Notes: a model not told the origin generated them from the sequence alone. A stretch of DNA of 64,000 nt from Chamaelirium japonicum (GCA_947650365.1 OX393552.1:45595740-45659739), one strand, 5' to 3'. Counted from the first letter of the stretch, positions 1 to 12,249 are shown. Numbers and translations: made by a program.

Positions 1-920
1 AAAAATATAAAGCGATTTTGGCTCCTTAAATATAGGAAGTCTAGTAGCAATCCAAAAAATAAAGCGAATATTACGACGCACTTAAAGGTTGTTTTAAGGA
101 GGAATGCTCGATTATATATAATTTACTTATGGTTGTCGGGTGGATGTTCAAAAAAAATATAGAGTGGTTTTGGATACCTAAATATAGAAAGTTTAGTGGC
201 AATCATAAAAATAGAAAGGCATATTCCAAGGCTATTAGAGGGTAATTTTGAAAGGAGTGCTTGCTTTATATATAATTTATTTATGATTTTAGGGTATTTT
301 AGAGAGGCAATAGCAAGGCTTGTATAAGGTGTTTTTGGAAGGAATGCTTGATTGTTTATAATTTACTAAAGGTTATCGGATGGGGCTTCAAAAAAATATA
401 GAGAAGTTTTGGCTCCCTAAATATAGGGAGTCTAGTAGCGATCCTAAAAATAGAGAGCATATTGTGAGGCTCTTAGAGGGTGTTTTAGGAAGTAGTGCGC
501 GATTGTATATAATTAACTTAAGGTTATCTGGTGGGGTTTCAAAAAAAATATGGAGCAATTTTGGCTTCCTAAATATAGGGAATCTAGTGGCAATCCCAAA
601 AATAGATATCATATTGCGAGGCTCTTAGAGGATATTTTAGGGAGGAGTGCTCGATTGTACATAATTTACTTAAGGTTATCAGGTTGGGGTTCAAAAAATA
701 TATGGAGCGATTTGGGCTCCCTAAATATAGGGAGTCTAGTAGCAATCCCGAAAATCGAGAGCATATTACGAGACTACTAGAGGGTGTTTTTGCGAGGAAT
801 GCTTGATTGTATATAATTTACTTAAGGTTGTCGAGTGGGGGTTCAAAAGTTATATAGAGTGGTTTTGGCACCCTAAATATAGTGAGTCTAATAGCAATCC
901 CAAAAATAGAGAGCATATTA
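1..920 (-). repeat. 152-bp AT-rich satellite, reverse-oriented arm
   Basis: Tandem monomers of roughly 150-240 bp, each holding a block that reads CTCCCTA-TATT-TAGGGAG on the array strand, followed by a T-run, a C-rich segment and an AT-rich segment. On the plus strand this arm reads as the reverse complement of the 17.7-38.5 kb array. About five to six units are visible and the left edge is cut by the window. Short ORFs run through it only because the repeated sequence happens to be open in some frames. No gene is seen. Confidence 0.9.
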
Positions 921-1115
921 GACTCCCTATATTTATGGAGCCAAAACCGATCCATATTTTTTTTGAACCCCCACCCGTCAACTTTAAGTAAATTATATAC
1001 AATCGAGCATTCCTCCCAAAAACACCCTCTAAAAGCCTCATCATTGCCTCCCAAAAGCACCCATAATTCATAAGTAAATTACATATAAATCAAGCACTCA
1101 TCTCTAAAACACCCT
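921..1115 (+). repeat. 152-bp satellite, forward arm cut by Tat insertion
   Basis: From about 921 the same satellite runs in forward orientation. It holds the gag-like C-rich core of the monomer, then the long-monomer extension (CCATTGCCTCC...), and stops inside a monomer at ACCCT. The monomer resumes in register at 17753, showing that the Tat element was inserted into a pre-existing array. Confidence 0.88.
1111..1115. repeat. Target-site duplication of Tat element (left copy)
   Basis: ACCCT immediately precedes the left LTR and is repeated immediately after the right LTR at 17753-17757. Both copies lie in the satellite phrase ACACCCTCTAAGAG, so the empty site can be read directly from other monomers. 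Confidence 0.93.
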
Positions 1116-3121
1116 TGTATGCACAGAAAAAGTACGGGTCGCCTTTATTGCACAAAACGAGATTACAAGTGTGGCCGGGACCCGGGTGGCTCGGGTGTGG
1201 CGAGTCCGAGTTACAGCGAGTGTTGATCAGGGGATTGTGGGAGAGATCTTCTGGAGGATCCCTTTGATCCGCGTCTCCATGTGGTGTTCATGCGAGAGCT
1301 CTGAAGGGGTTGCCCAGGACAGAGGTTTTTATAAGGTGAGAGCTTTTGAGAGGCTAAGGAATGTCCGCCATTTCTTTGGTCCCTTCCGTGCTTCGCGCTT
1401 CTTCGGCTAGGGGGTCTTCAGCTTCGTTCTTCGATCTTCGTGTCTTCCTCGCTCCTTGCTTGACCTCGGCGTCCTTGATCGTCAGTTCGCGACGTCGATC
1501 GTGCTTTTGGCATCGGCTTTGGCTTTGGCTTTTTGGCTTTGGCTTGGCTCCGGCATGGCTCTAGCTTTTGCTTTGCTTCGGTGCTTGCGCTTGGACGTAG
1601 ACGGGGGAGACTTGCGATGCTTTCATTCTTCCAAACTTCACGTCGTATCGGCTAGAACGTGTGGTGCTTTTGCTCGAGACCGGCGTAGTCGCTTGGCTTT
1701 GGCACTTGCGTTGCTTTGGCATGGGCTTTACCGGGGCTTTTGCTTTGGCTTCTTGCAAGGGCTTTAGCTTCAGCATCAACTCGGTCTTCTTCTCGAACGA
1801 CGTGGGCTACTTCTTCGGTGCTTCGACGGTTTGGGTGTCGGCTGGACTTCTCTTCTTCTTCGGGCTTCTTTGGCGTGATCGGAGTCGAAGAATGCTTTTG
1901 AAGATAGTAGGAGTAGCACTGATCTCCGTGCGACGGTTGTGGCATCGGCTTTTGTTGATTAAGACGGCAGGGGTAGCGACGGTCTCCGTGTGACGGTTGT
2001 AGCGTAGGCTTTTGTCGATGAAGACGGCGGGGGTAGCGACGCTTCAGGTAGTCTGTTCCAGGCCATCTTCTTCGTGGATGGTGTAGACGTTTGTCGAAGG
2101 CGACGGGGTGATGATGCTTCGTTCCTCTTCTTCGAGCTTTAGAGCTTGATCGAAGTCGAGGATTTGTTGGAGCCGACGGGAAAGCGCCGCTCCGAGCTTC
2201 TTCTCCGACCTTTGCTTCTGGCGTCTTCGGAGTCGAAGGGTCTTCTTCTCCGAGCTTTCTTCTTCGTGCACGGAGTCGAAGTCTTGATCTTCTTGTGCAA
2301 GGGTCTTCACGTTGATGAGGGATTTCAATAGACTAAGCCGATCCCGGAGGGACAGGCTTGCCCGTGCCTCGTGAAGCCTTGGGTCGATAAAGAAGCGTCT
2401 CCTTTTCTGCAGAGCTTCCTCGCTTTGTCTTCAATCTTCGACCTCTTGAGCCTTCCCCCACCCCCTCTATTTATAGGCAAAAGGGGAGGGGGGAGAGATA
2501 TGGGAAGTTTAAATTTTAAATCCCTTTAATATCTCCCTCATAATTACCCAGGATTTATTCATCCATTAATGAGGGGAATAACATTTATTTGTTTTCCTTT
2601 TCTAGCGGGGCAATTATGGCTGGATTTTGCACACGAAATCGATGGCGACCCGGCTCTTCTTCTTGTCCGTCGGATCGAGGGATCGGTGCAGATCCGCGCG
2701 TGAGCAGACGTCATACACAACCTCCCCCCCCGCATGGCGGTAGTTCTTTCCTTTTCTTCCTTTTCTTTCCTTTCCTTTTCTTTCCTTTTTCTTTTCTTTC
2801 CTTTCTTTTCTTTCCTTTTTCTTTTCTTTCCTTTCTTTTCTTTCCTTTTTTTTTTCCTTTTCCTTGCAAGGCTGGCTGGCTCCCATGGGGTTCGGATCCC
2901 TACTAGGGGCCGGCCCCTATGGGGTTCGGGTCCCTAGTAGGGGTCGGCCGGGTGGGCCCCACTTGAGGGTGGGCCCACCCGGTTCCCTTGTCGGGTGCGA
3001 GTCGGGTCCGGGTCCGCGTCGGTGCGTGCTAGTCGGGTCCGAGTCGGAGCGCGCGTTGGGTTTGTATCCGCGTAGGTGTACGCAAGTCGGGTTCGGGTTA
3101 GACAAAATTCGTGTGTCTACA
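1116..3121 (-). repeat. Left LTR of Tat element (3' LTR in element sense)
   Basis: Starts TGTATGCACAG and ends GTGTGTCTACA on the plus strand, 2006 bp, matching 15749-17752 along its length. It contains a CT-rich block at about 2744-2868 and a GC-rich stretch near its inner end. Short plus-strand ORFs here are shadows of biased composition. Confidence 0.93.
2744..2868. repeat. Polypyrimidine tract (TTTCC/TTTTC)n inside the LTR
   Basis: About 120 bp of near-pure C/T on the plus strand built from TTTCC and TTTTC words. The same tract is in the right LTR (about 17376-17493) at slightly different length. This fits replication slippage after insertion. Confidence 0.85.
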
Positions 3122-3123
3122 AA

Positions 3124-3134
3124 TGCCCCCTCAA
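3124..3134 (-). other. Polypurine tract of Tat element
   Basis: The minus strand reads TTGAGGGGGCA just before the left LTR, in the position where plus-strand DNA synthesis is primed. A G-rich tract of this kind is usual in Tat elements. Confidence 0.75.
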
Positions 3135-4403
3135 GGACGAGTGTGTCGATGAGAACGTATAGGGTTTGGACACGTAGCAATCGTAGAGCACTTGTCCTTG
3201 ATTCCTTTTGTGGGCAGGGTTGGGGGTCTATTTCAGGACCCCTACCCCCTTCATCCGACATTCTGCTTCTTTGCGAAGGTTCCGCCGGCTTCTAGAGACC
3301 GCTATCGGAAGAGAGCTGCCTGGGGTTGCACGCGACTTGCTCCGTCTTCCCGGTGTCGCTTCTTTCGTCGGCGGCGATGGTGCGCGATTTAGAGGTCGTT
3401 GTGAAGACGGACTCGAAGTGACGATGCGGCGAGGACCGAGGCGGGGAGGATGGAGGAGCGCGGCTGAGGTGCGGGTCGCCTTCGCCGCCTCTCTCTTCCT
3501 CTTTCTTCTTCTTCTTTTTCTCTTTTTCCCTTTTTTTTTATCTTCTCCGTCTTCGGCCCGTGGGAGTAGCAGCGGTAGCGGTGCACCGGCCTGCGGGCGG
3601 TGGCGGCCGAAGCGGGCGCGGGGCGTGCGGCGCGCGAGTCTGCAGGCAGCGGTGGCCGGAGCGGGTGCGGGCGCAGGGCCAGCGGGGCGCGGGCCTGCGG
3701 GCGGTGGCAGCCGGAGCGGGTGCGGACGTGGAGCCAGCGGGGCGTGGGCCTGTGGGCGGTTGCGGCCGGAGCGGGAGCGGGCGCGGGTGCGGGGCCAGCA
3801 GGGTGCGGCGTACGGGGCATCGCGGAAGCGGGCCCTGGCGCGGGCGGTGCGGGGTCGGATGCGCCGAGCGGCGGCGGTTGGGGCGTCGCGGAGGCGGGGG
3901 CCGGTCGTATCGGAATAGGGGCACGGGCCGGAGGCTTCGGGTGCGAGGCCGAGACGGGCGGGCGCGAGGCCGAGGCGCCCGCCCCTCTTTCCGGTTATGT
4001 TGGAGAAGAAGGAGTGCGGGCCCGGCTACTGCCGCTGCTACTGTTTTTTTTTTTTTTGCCAGTCGGGGGCGAAGAACAATAGTAGTGAACGTGCATGGCG
4101 TGCCTATTACGGTGCGGCACGGTGGTGTTCGGCACGGGCACAGGGTGCGATGCGGATGCGGGCGCTGGCCTGAGTTTACTGGCGGGGCGACACGGAGCCG
4201 TGCGGCGTAGTTGGCTGGCATGGGTGGTGTCGGCGCGGGTGGTGTGCGGACGCCGCATGGCGAAAGAGTAGCTGGCCGTCACGGGCGGTGCACGTGCCCC
4301 GGGGGTGCAGCGCGAAGGCCCAGGCGCAGTGGCGACGTAGCCTTGAGTCGGGCGATCCTCCTGACAGGGGGGCTGTAGGCCCCCTTTTTTTTGTGCGCTT
4401 GTC
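3135..4403. repeat. GC-rich hypervariable region of Tat element with 54-bp minisatellite
   Basis: Between the antisense ORF region and the polypurine tract lies a GC-rich stretch, extreme at about 3540-4300. A minisatellite of about 49-56 bp repeats about four times from 3591 (starts near 3591, 3640, 3694, 3750), each unit opening CTGCGGGCGG or a variant. Several long ORFs are open on both strands here because of GC bias. I do not call any of them a gene. Confidence 0.7.
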
Positions 4404-7400
4404 TTGACTCGCTTTCTTTCATGGTTCTCCAGGATTCGCGTGTTTGAGAGCTTGACTTCGCCGGGGTGGATAGCTGAGGACCTCTCCGATAGAAGGAGGT
4501 GCCTTCGCTTTCCCCTTACTCGGGTGTACCGTTACCGTAATTCGAGGCGGGAAGACCTTCTGTTGTTGCTCCGTGTTTTTATCCACGAGCACATCACGGA
4601 AGATGGAGTTGCGGATGCGACTTGTAGGATGCTGAAGTTGAGCGAGAAGATCTATACTGACGAAGGGATCTCCATGAAGCTTCTCCGTCCGAGTTTGAGT
4701 ACTCCTTTCCACCATTGTGATGAAGATTTCGTGCCCACTCTGGTTGTTGCCTCGAAGATATGCTCCCGATTGACCCGATGGGGTACCGATTCTTGGCCTC
4801 GGGGAGACGTCCAATATCTTTGCGGTTTTCGTGAATGGATGGGCGGCTCTACGAGGTCTTCAGCGCGGAACCCGAGATGAATTTATTGGCCAAGTTTCTG
4901 GCACCGGCTCGTCGAGAATACAGCCGTCCTGAGGGGATGTATCGCGCACTTTGTGAACTCTGGTGTCCGGCTTCCAACACTTTCCTTACTGGAGCGGGGG
5001 AGATAGGAATCTCACTTCGCGACGTCCACATCGTTTCCGGGTGCCCCGAAGTGCGGAATTACTACCAGGAGGAGGTGCCAGCTTTGAAGGATCTGTTGGA
5101 CAGCAGCTTCGCTCCGAGTTCCTGCCTTCTTTTGTTCAAGGCATATGCTATTATCGCGGCGCGGGATCAGTCAGATCAAGTGCGTCCTTCTTCTTGGGTT
5201 GACTTTTGGTTTAGAGGCGAGTATAGGTCCCCGGCACCTTCGGCTCACCTAATATGGAAGGTCGCTCAAATGAAAAGGCCTCCGCTTCGTTCTTTCATGA
5301 GGCCCATTGAATCCTTGCCTCGAGAGAGGCACTCAATGGAGGGAAAGCAGTGTCCTTGGGAAATCCTCGGCCTGAGGCGTGACAGCGAGGAGTGGCGGGC
5401 GGTTTACCGAGCCGCCGAACTAGTTATCTTTCTTTGCCGGTTCATTCTTTCCTGTACTGGCGAGGTCATTCGTCCGGGAACCTTTCTTGTAGCTTCCAGG
5501 ATGGTGAGGGGGGAGCTTTTCAATTTAGCCCCGGCCATCTTATGTACCTTGTACCGGGGTCTCAGCAGGATCTACTGGGACTTGTCCAGCTCGGATAATG
5601 CCAAGGAGGAGCTTGGCTGGTCTGCTGTGTTCAAACCTCTGCATTACTTGTACGACTGGATAGCTTTACATTTTTCGAAGGGGATCTTTGCCAGACGTGG
5701 GCATCCAGCCGACCTACCGTTCCTGCCCGGGATAGGAGGAATCTTAAATGCCTTTATCAGTTGGGAGCGTTCGAGGGAGTGTGCTCGCACTCTTTTGAGG
5801 AGGATGGGAAGGACCGACTTTGAATTTCTGTCAGAGCAGTCGGTGCTGCCTTTGGAGAGGTCGACTGTTTAAGACAACGAGGAGCTCTTGAACAGTCTGT
5901 ACTGGAACATGGTCAGCTGCCGCCCTGGCTACTTGGTTTGGCTCAAGGGGGATGTGGTGGAGGTGGAGCAGTACTCCCCTCACCGCTTTGCTCGCCAGTA
6001 AGGATTTCGACAGGAAGTTACTGGTATGCCTCAGCAGTTACAGGGGCGTATTAGTCCGCAAGAGGGTTACCGTCTCTGGGCTTCTCTCTACGCCCGGTTG
6101 ACTGGCGGCAGCTTCTTCCCTGGGACCAAGTTCGGGTTTCGGGATGCCGCCACTCCGGAGTACTGCAAGTGGATTGAAGGGTGAGTTTCCCCTTTGCTTG
6201 CAAGTCACCCGGTTAACGTCCTGGCAAGCAGTGAGTTCAAAAACTTTCGTTTTGATCCTGCTGCGGGAGTAGAGGATAGTTGCCTTCGATTGGGGCTTCA
6301 AAAGGCACAGAAGAGTTGCAACCGTCTTTCCAGTGCCCGCCGTGTTCCCACTTCGGCTCCCATGTTAGAAGCCAGCCTCGTTAGTGCCCCTGGGCCATCT
6401 TTTCCTCCAAAGGTTGCTGTTGAGGGTGCCCTGTCCAAAAGACGAAAAGTGTGCATTCCGCGTGGGATGACTTTGAGGGTCCCTTGTCCGGTAGAGGATA
6501 CCGAGGAGCCCGGACTTCTAAAAGATGAGGTGATCCCTCCGTCTAGGGCTGCTTCATCCGACTTCGCAGGTATGGAGTTCTCTCTATTTCACTTCCTTTC
6601 TATGCCCGGGAAGTTCCATCGTGCTGAGCAATGTATTTTATTTTGGATAGATTCCGTTATAATGGTAGAGCACGGGGCGAACTTTCCGAAGGCATCTCTT
6701 GGGCACTCGTCTACTGGGGCCGCGCAGGAAATGCCTGGGGCATGTGGGCTAGATATCCCTCCGGACGATCTGGATCTCCTCGGGCTTTGCGGGAAGAACT
6801 TCCCTAGTGGCGATATTGACCTGGACGGCATTGATGTTGACGCTTTGTCTTTCTATGAGGATGCTAAAGTTTCGAGCGTCGACAAGCGGCATTCCCCGGT
6901 AGCTGTACCCTCGTGCCCGTTGGAGGAGACGGTTGTTGCAGCGGTAGCGGCGGTTTCTCCAGTTCTGCCTCCCTCATTGGTGCAGGCGGTTCCTGTTGCG
7001 ACTGCAACAGGAGGGAAGGTCTTGCCTACCTACTTCGAGGCACCTCGGCCGAGATTAAGGCCGAGGAGCAGAGTTTTAGAGTTCCTTCTTGCGAGCTGCT
7101 GGCAGTATATCAAGTCAACATTGGAGCCTTTCCAAGATGCTGGCTTTGGCGCCCTCCAGGACTGGTGGTCGACGGATGGTGTGGAGTTTTGCGCAAGCCT
7201 GGAGGAGTTCAAAGTCGACAGCTCTTCTTTCATCGCTCAGATAAACCTGCTTGTAACCGATAGCGAGGCTTATCGCTCTCGACGAGCTTTACTAGAGGGG
7301 AGCTCCCCTTCTGAGTTAGAGGCCGCTGAGGCGAGTTTGTGTCAGTCGGAGCACCAACTTACGGAGGCCGCTTCCAGCCTGTCGAAGGCTCAAAGGAAGA

Positions 7401-7615
7401 TAGAATCGGTGTGCGCCTCGCTTCGGGAGGCAGAGTCTCATCTAGAGCGAGCTGAGGCTACGGAGAGCGCTTTGAAGGCAAGTTACCTGAAGCAGCAGTC
7501 AGACTTGGCGACCCGTCGTGAGCTTCTGGCCACTCGTCCCGTGGAACTTCAGCGAGTGGAGGCGATTAGAGAGGAGTTACTGCGCCATATTCAAGCTCTG
7601 GACACCTTCTTTTAG
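4404..7615 (+). CDS. Antisense ORF region of Tat element: plant-mobile-domain-like protein with C-terminal coiled coil
   Basis: The plus strand carries long ORFs opposite in direction to gag-pol, between integrase and the 3' LTR. The middle part (about 4835-5872) has a globular alpha-rich sequence with a motif like SGCPEVRNYY, resembling the plant mobile domain / 'putative gypsy type transposon' (Transposase_28) families. The last part (about 6194-7615) ends in a strong heptad-rich coiled coil rich in Glu, Ala, Ser, Arg and Leu (about 7300-7610). Antisense ORFs in this position are known from some plant Tat elements and their role is not established. The region is in several ORF pieces. I cannot tell from sequence alone whether this reflects introns or decay. 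The family assignment is by resemblance. Confidence 0.65.
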
Positions 7616-7857
7616 TTGCTCCTTGTCTGGTCATTACAGCTTTCTTTTTGGAACCTATGCCATGTATCGCTTTTCTTCATTATCTAATAATATTACCTCA
7701 TTTTGCCACATTTTTTGCATGGACCATTGTTGACTTTTTCTTTTGGTCGGACTGAACCTGAAGTAACTTCTCAGGCTGCCTACGTACCCCCCTAAGGGGG
7801 ATCAAGTCGCACGTAGTTCTTTTTTTTTTTTTTTTGCGCAAGGGGTGTGGCCTTGCT
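7616..7857. other. Intergenic stretch between antisense ORF and integrase
   Basis: About 240 bp with the phrase GGCTGCCTACGTA...AAGGGGGATCAAGTCGCACG, which recurs between these parts in related Tat elements as I remember them, then a T-run at about 7820-7836. The antisense ORF and integrase converge here, so this probably carries 3' ends of both transcripts. No ORF is seen. Confidence 0.45.
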
Positions 7858-8900
7858 TTAGGCATAGTACCTTTTGAGGTACTTGCCGTTGATAGGACCG
7901 AGTGTCAGCCCTTCTAGCGTGGTGAGGAGATAGGCGCCGTTGGAGTAGACTTCCTTGACGGAGTGCGGGCCATCCCATTTGGCATCAAATTTCTTCCCTT
8001 CTCGATGCGGGAGGATGATGGGGCGTTTGACTGCCAACACCAGTTCCCCTATCTGGAATGATCGAGGATGGATCTTCTTGTTGAAGGCGCGAGACAGCCT
8101 GGCCTGATAACACTCCAGACATTGCTGAGCTTCGAGGTATCTTTCGTCCAATGCTTCCAATTCTGCTAGGCGGAGCTAGGCATTGTCGTCGCTGGTGAGG
8201 CCTTCCTGGATCGCTATCCTGAGCGATGGGATTTGGAGCTCGAGCGGAAGAACGGCTTCTACACTATAGACGAGGGAGTACGATGTTGCTTGTGTCGGCG
8301 TACGGAAGGACGTCCGGTAAGCCCATAGCGCTTCGCCCATGCGTTCGTGCCAATCCTTCTTTGTCTTCGAGACGGTTTTCTCCAGCAGCTTGCAAAGAGT
8401 CTTGTTGAAGGCTTCTGCCAAACCGTTGGCCGGAGCGTTGTACATCGTCAAACAATTCTGCTTAATGTTGTACAATGCGCAGAACTGGCTGACGGCAGCA
8501 TTCTTGAACTGCTTCCCGTTGTCTGTTACGATGTAGCGAGGGACTCCATATCGGAAGATGATGTTATTCTGGATGAAGCTGATGACGGAGTGCTTTGTAA
8601 CTTCCCGTAGGGGTGTCGCTTTAACCCACTTGGAGAAGTAGTCGGTTGCTGCCAGAATGTAAAGATGTTGCTTGGATGACTTAGGCAGGGGGCCGACAAT
8701 ATCGAGTCCCCATCCGTCGAAGGGCCATGATGCGATTGTCGGGTGAAGCGGTTCCAGAGGTTGACGGATGTAGTCCCCGTGCAGCTGGCAAACGTGACAT
8801 CTTTTCGCGTACTCCAAGCTGTCCTTGATCATGGTGGGCCAGTAATATCCCATCCTCCTGACTCGAAAGTGGAGCTTCGGGCCAGACTGGTGTGAGCCGC
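7858..8900 (-). CDS. Integrase region of Tat element
   Basis: Shows the HHCC zinc-binding segment (GSHQSG... CHVCQLHGD near 8780-8890), the core with the ATDYFSKW and VTDNGKQF motifs that hold the first two catalytic Asp residues, and a C-terminal DNA-binding segment ending near 7858 (FDAKWDGPHSV...KRYYA). No chromodomain follows, which fits Tat rather than chromoviruses. Integrase joins the cDNA to chromosomal DNA. This copy is part of a broken polyprotein frame and is treated as a fossil. Confidence 0.85.
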
Positions 8901-9339
8901 AGATTCCAGCGTATACTTCTTCCAGTGTTGCTTCTGCCTCTTCCTTTGCGAGGCATCTCAGGAGTGTGCCATCGTAGCTTCGGCGATACAACTCGTTATT
9001 GAAGTGGTACAATTTTAGAGATCGTCGTCGGACGTCGACTTTGCGCTTCGGATCTTTGGGGAGTTTACCATGGACGAGATAATCCACAAAAGGCTGCCTC
9101 CAGTCTCGCTCTTCAATTTCGAGGACGTGCACTACGTTGGTTTGAACTGGAATTTCGATCGGACCTTCTTCTTCGGTGATCACGAATCTTTTGCAGATGG
9201 GGACGACGAGCTGATGTTTTTCTAGAAATGGGAGTGTAGCCGCCAGATTTACGAGTGCGTCAACTTGCTGGTTGAGGTTCCTAGAGACGTGCTGAATGGA
9301 AGCAGCCTTGAGTTTGCCAAGGAGCTCCACAGCTCACGC

Positions 9340-10050
9340 ATGCAACGGCACCAGGTCTTCTTTGTTGACTTCGTATGCCCCCAAGACTTGCTGGATAACG
9401 AGTTGAGAGTCACCAAAAATCTCTAGTCCTTGAAGCTTCATTTCGTCGACCAACTCGAGACCGATGAGCAGAGCTTGATATTCTGCCACATTGTTGGAAC
9501 ATGATTCCGACAGTAGGAATGAGAAAGGGAGTATTTCGTTGTCCGGAGTGACGAAGATGACTCCGGCTCCCGCTATGTCTTGCCTTGCTGTACCGTCGAA
9601 GAACATTTTCCAGGATGAGGCGATGTCGATGGAGAACACTTCTTCGTCTGGGAGATCTTCTGATAACTCCCATTCCGCCGGGAGAGGATATTCTTCGAGG
9701 AAATTCGCAAGGGCTTGCCCTTTAACCGCTTTCTGTGGTACGAAGGTGATATCAAATTCAAGTAGAAGCAGCGCCCACTTAGCCAGACATCCGGAGAGCA
9801 CTGGTCTTGACATGATGTACTTGAGGGGGTCAGCCTTCGAGACGAGTCTGATGGTGTGAGCCAGCATATAGTGTCGCAGCTTTTTTGTGGCGAAGATGAG
9901 TGCTAAGCAGACCTTCTCAATTGGGGAGTAATTTAGCTCTGCACCGACGAGAGTGCGACTCAAGTAGTAGCAAGCCGTCTCTTTGCCAAGTTCATTGTTC
10001 TGAGCCAGGAGTGCCCCCAAGGATTGCTCTTAGGCACTAATATAGAGGAT
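9340..10050 (-). CDS. Dual RNase H region of Tat element
   Basis: Two RNase H-like segments lie in tandem. The degenerate original is near 9700-10050 (LIFATKKLRHYM, typical of gypsy RT-connection). A second, acquired domain is at about 9340-9615 (FFDGTARQDIAGAGV, an E in NVAEYQALL, and GDSQLVIQQ). The second domain is the hallmark of the Tat lineage. It degrades RNA in the RNA-DNA hybrid during reverse transcription. Confidence 0.82.
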
Positions 10051-10149
10051 TAGCGACATTCCTTGACCTGGTGCTGATAGAACTGGTGGCTTTAGTAGAT
10101 AGGCTTTGATGTTTTGGAGTGCTTCTTGGCAAGCTTCATCCCATTTGAA

Positions 10150-10990
10150 CGGCGCTCCTTTCTTCATGAGGCGACTAAACGGGTGGCACTTTCCAGCTAA
10201 GTTGGCGATGAATCTTCGGATGTACGCCAAGTGCCCCTGGAGGCCTCTGAGGTCTCGCACTGTCTTTGGTGTGGGCATATTGACGATAGCATCAATTTTG
10301 GATTGATCTATCTCAATGCCTCGATGTCGGACGACGAAGCCGAGGAACTTGCCTGAGGAGACTCCGAACGCGCAGTTGAGTGGATTCATGCAGAGTTGGT
10401 ACCTTCGAAGCCGTTTGAAGATTAGCTCGAGATCTTGCAGATGCACCGACTTCTTCTTAGATTTCACGACAAGGTCATCGACATAGCACTCCACGTTTTG
10501 ATGAAGAATATCGTCAAAAATCTTCTGCATAGCTCATTGGTAGGTGGCTCATGTGTTCTTCAAGCCGAACGATATTACTTTGTAGCAGTAGATTCCTTTC
10601 GGTGTGCAGAATGCTGTGAGCTCTTCGTCCTTGGGTGCCATCCGAATTTGGTTGTAGCCTGAGGATCCGTCCATGAAAGTTAGCACCTCGTGGCCTGTCG
10701 TGGCGTCCACCATTAGCTCCGTGATTGGCAAGGGGAAGTCGTCCTTTGGGCATGCGTTGTTCAAGTCTCTGATGTCCATGCACACTTGAATTTGACCGTT
10801 CTTCTTTTTGACCGGGATGACGCTAGAGATCCATGTCGGGTACTTGACCTCTCGGATGAAGCCGGCTTCGATCAACTTGTTAACTTTGCCTTCTATTTGG
10901 GGTACCAGTTCTGGCCGGTAGCGTCTTTGTCCTTGCTTGATAGCGCTAGCTCCGTGTTTGACGTTGAGCTGGTGCACTGTGATTTTGGGA
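10150..10990 (-). CDS. Reverse transcriptase region of Tat element
   Basis: Recognisable RT blocks: IPVKKKNGQ, CMDIRDLNNACPKDDFPLP, FMDGSSGYNQI and the catalytic YVDD box near 10480, followed by the gypsy-type block GFVVRHRGIEID. It copies genomic RNA to DNA inside the particle. It is part of the broken gag-pol region. Confidence 0.9.
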
Positions 10991-12249
10991 TCGAGGCCCG
11001 GTATCTCCTTGTAGGACCATGCAAAGACGTCTTTGTATTCTTTAAGCAGTTTGATGTATGCGGCTTCTTCCTCAGGAGTCAAGAGTGTGCTGACGAATGT
11101 AGGCCGAGGCTCCGTCTCTGTGCCCAAGTTGATTTCCTTCAAGTCGTCAATGGTGGACTGCCCCCCTTCTTCGAGAACTAGCGGAGCATCTGGCAACTCG
11201 TCGTCCGAAGTAGAAGTATCACCGTTGTCGGGATCCGTGATGGAGATATGATTGACAGCAGCCATGGGTGGGTGGGTAGGTATTGAAACGTGGTCCTCGA
11301 TTAGCATTCCCAGACGATCGAACACTGACTTCTTCTTTGGTTGCTTAGCTGGCCCGAGCCTTTCGAACACAGACGTGCGTTTTCGATTCGACTGGTTTCT
11401 GCCACCTCTGATTTGCTTCTGGAGCAAGGCTTGGCATCGAGTCCGTTGCCGTTTTCTTTTGCTGTCGGGATAGCTTACGTAGGCAGAGCGTGCAACGGAG
11501 ATTGTCGATCCTTCAGCTGCTTCGTCTACCATCTTCGCCCCGATATAGTTGGAGGTGTAGGTCTTCTTTGCTGCGGTTCTGATGACCAACGGAGCTTGAC
11601 TGGAGCTGATGCCTCGATGGTTCGGGAGAATTTGTTCACCGTTTTGAAACAGCCGAGCTTGAGTCCTCGTCATCCCATATGGAGTTGCTGCTGGGAGAAG
11701 TGTGCCCATGGCGCTTTCTCTGTCGTAGCCGGCTTTGAACAGCAACTTAGCAACATTTTGCCCCCAACTTCCTTTCGGCTTGAATCCAAGCTGATTGGGG
11801 TCGACTGATTCGATAGGTCTGCTCGGGTTCGGATCTTGCATCAGGCTAGGTAATGGCAACGTTATTTCTTGCAGAGTAACGACGTTGGCCAGCGATAACG
11901 ACGGGGCCAGATTTCTTGCCGGAGTAGAAGGCGATCGCTCAGCTTTACGGAGCCACTGGGGTGCGAGACGTAGGACTGGCGTCGCTTGGACGGGCAACGG
12001 AGTATATTGCATTGCTCTTGACTCGAAACTGATGCGCATCCTTGGCCTCGATCTTGGCGCTTCTTGGACCTGGAGTTTTACCTTGTCAGAAGGTCGCACT
12101 GGATTTGTGGGAAGTGGAGTCTTATCCTGCTTCACTTCTTCAATCTTCTGGGCTCAAGGGGCTTTAGCTGGAAGAACTTCCGTGACTAGGTCCTTCGCTT
12201 GGTATAACTTAGCGTCGGCCAAATGTGCCTCGGCCTCGTTGAATGGCTT

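Noticed and set aside
3200-4280. Overlapping ORFs of 150-240 codons on both strands
   Set aside because: Gly/Arg/Ala- or Pro/Arg-rich low-complexity frames in a GC-rich minisatellite of the Tat element. No domain.
4419-4814. 131-codon minus-strand ORF in the Tat element
   Set aside because: Opposite-strand shadow of the antisense ORF region. It does not match gag-pol order or any known domain.
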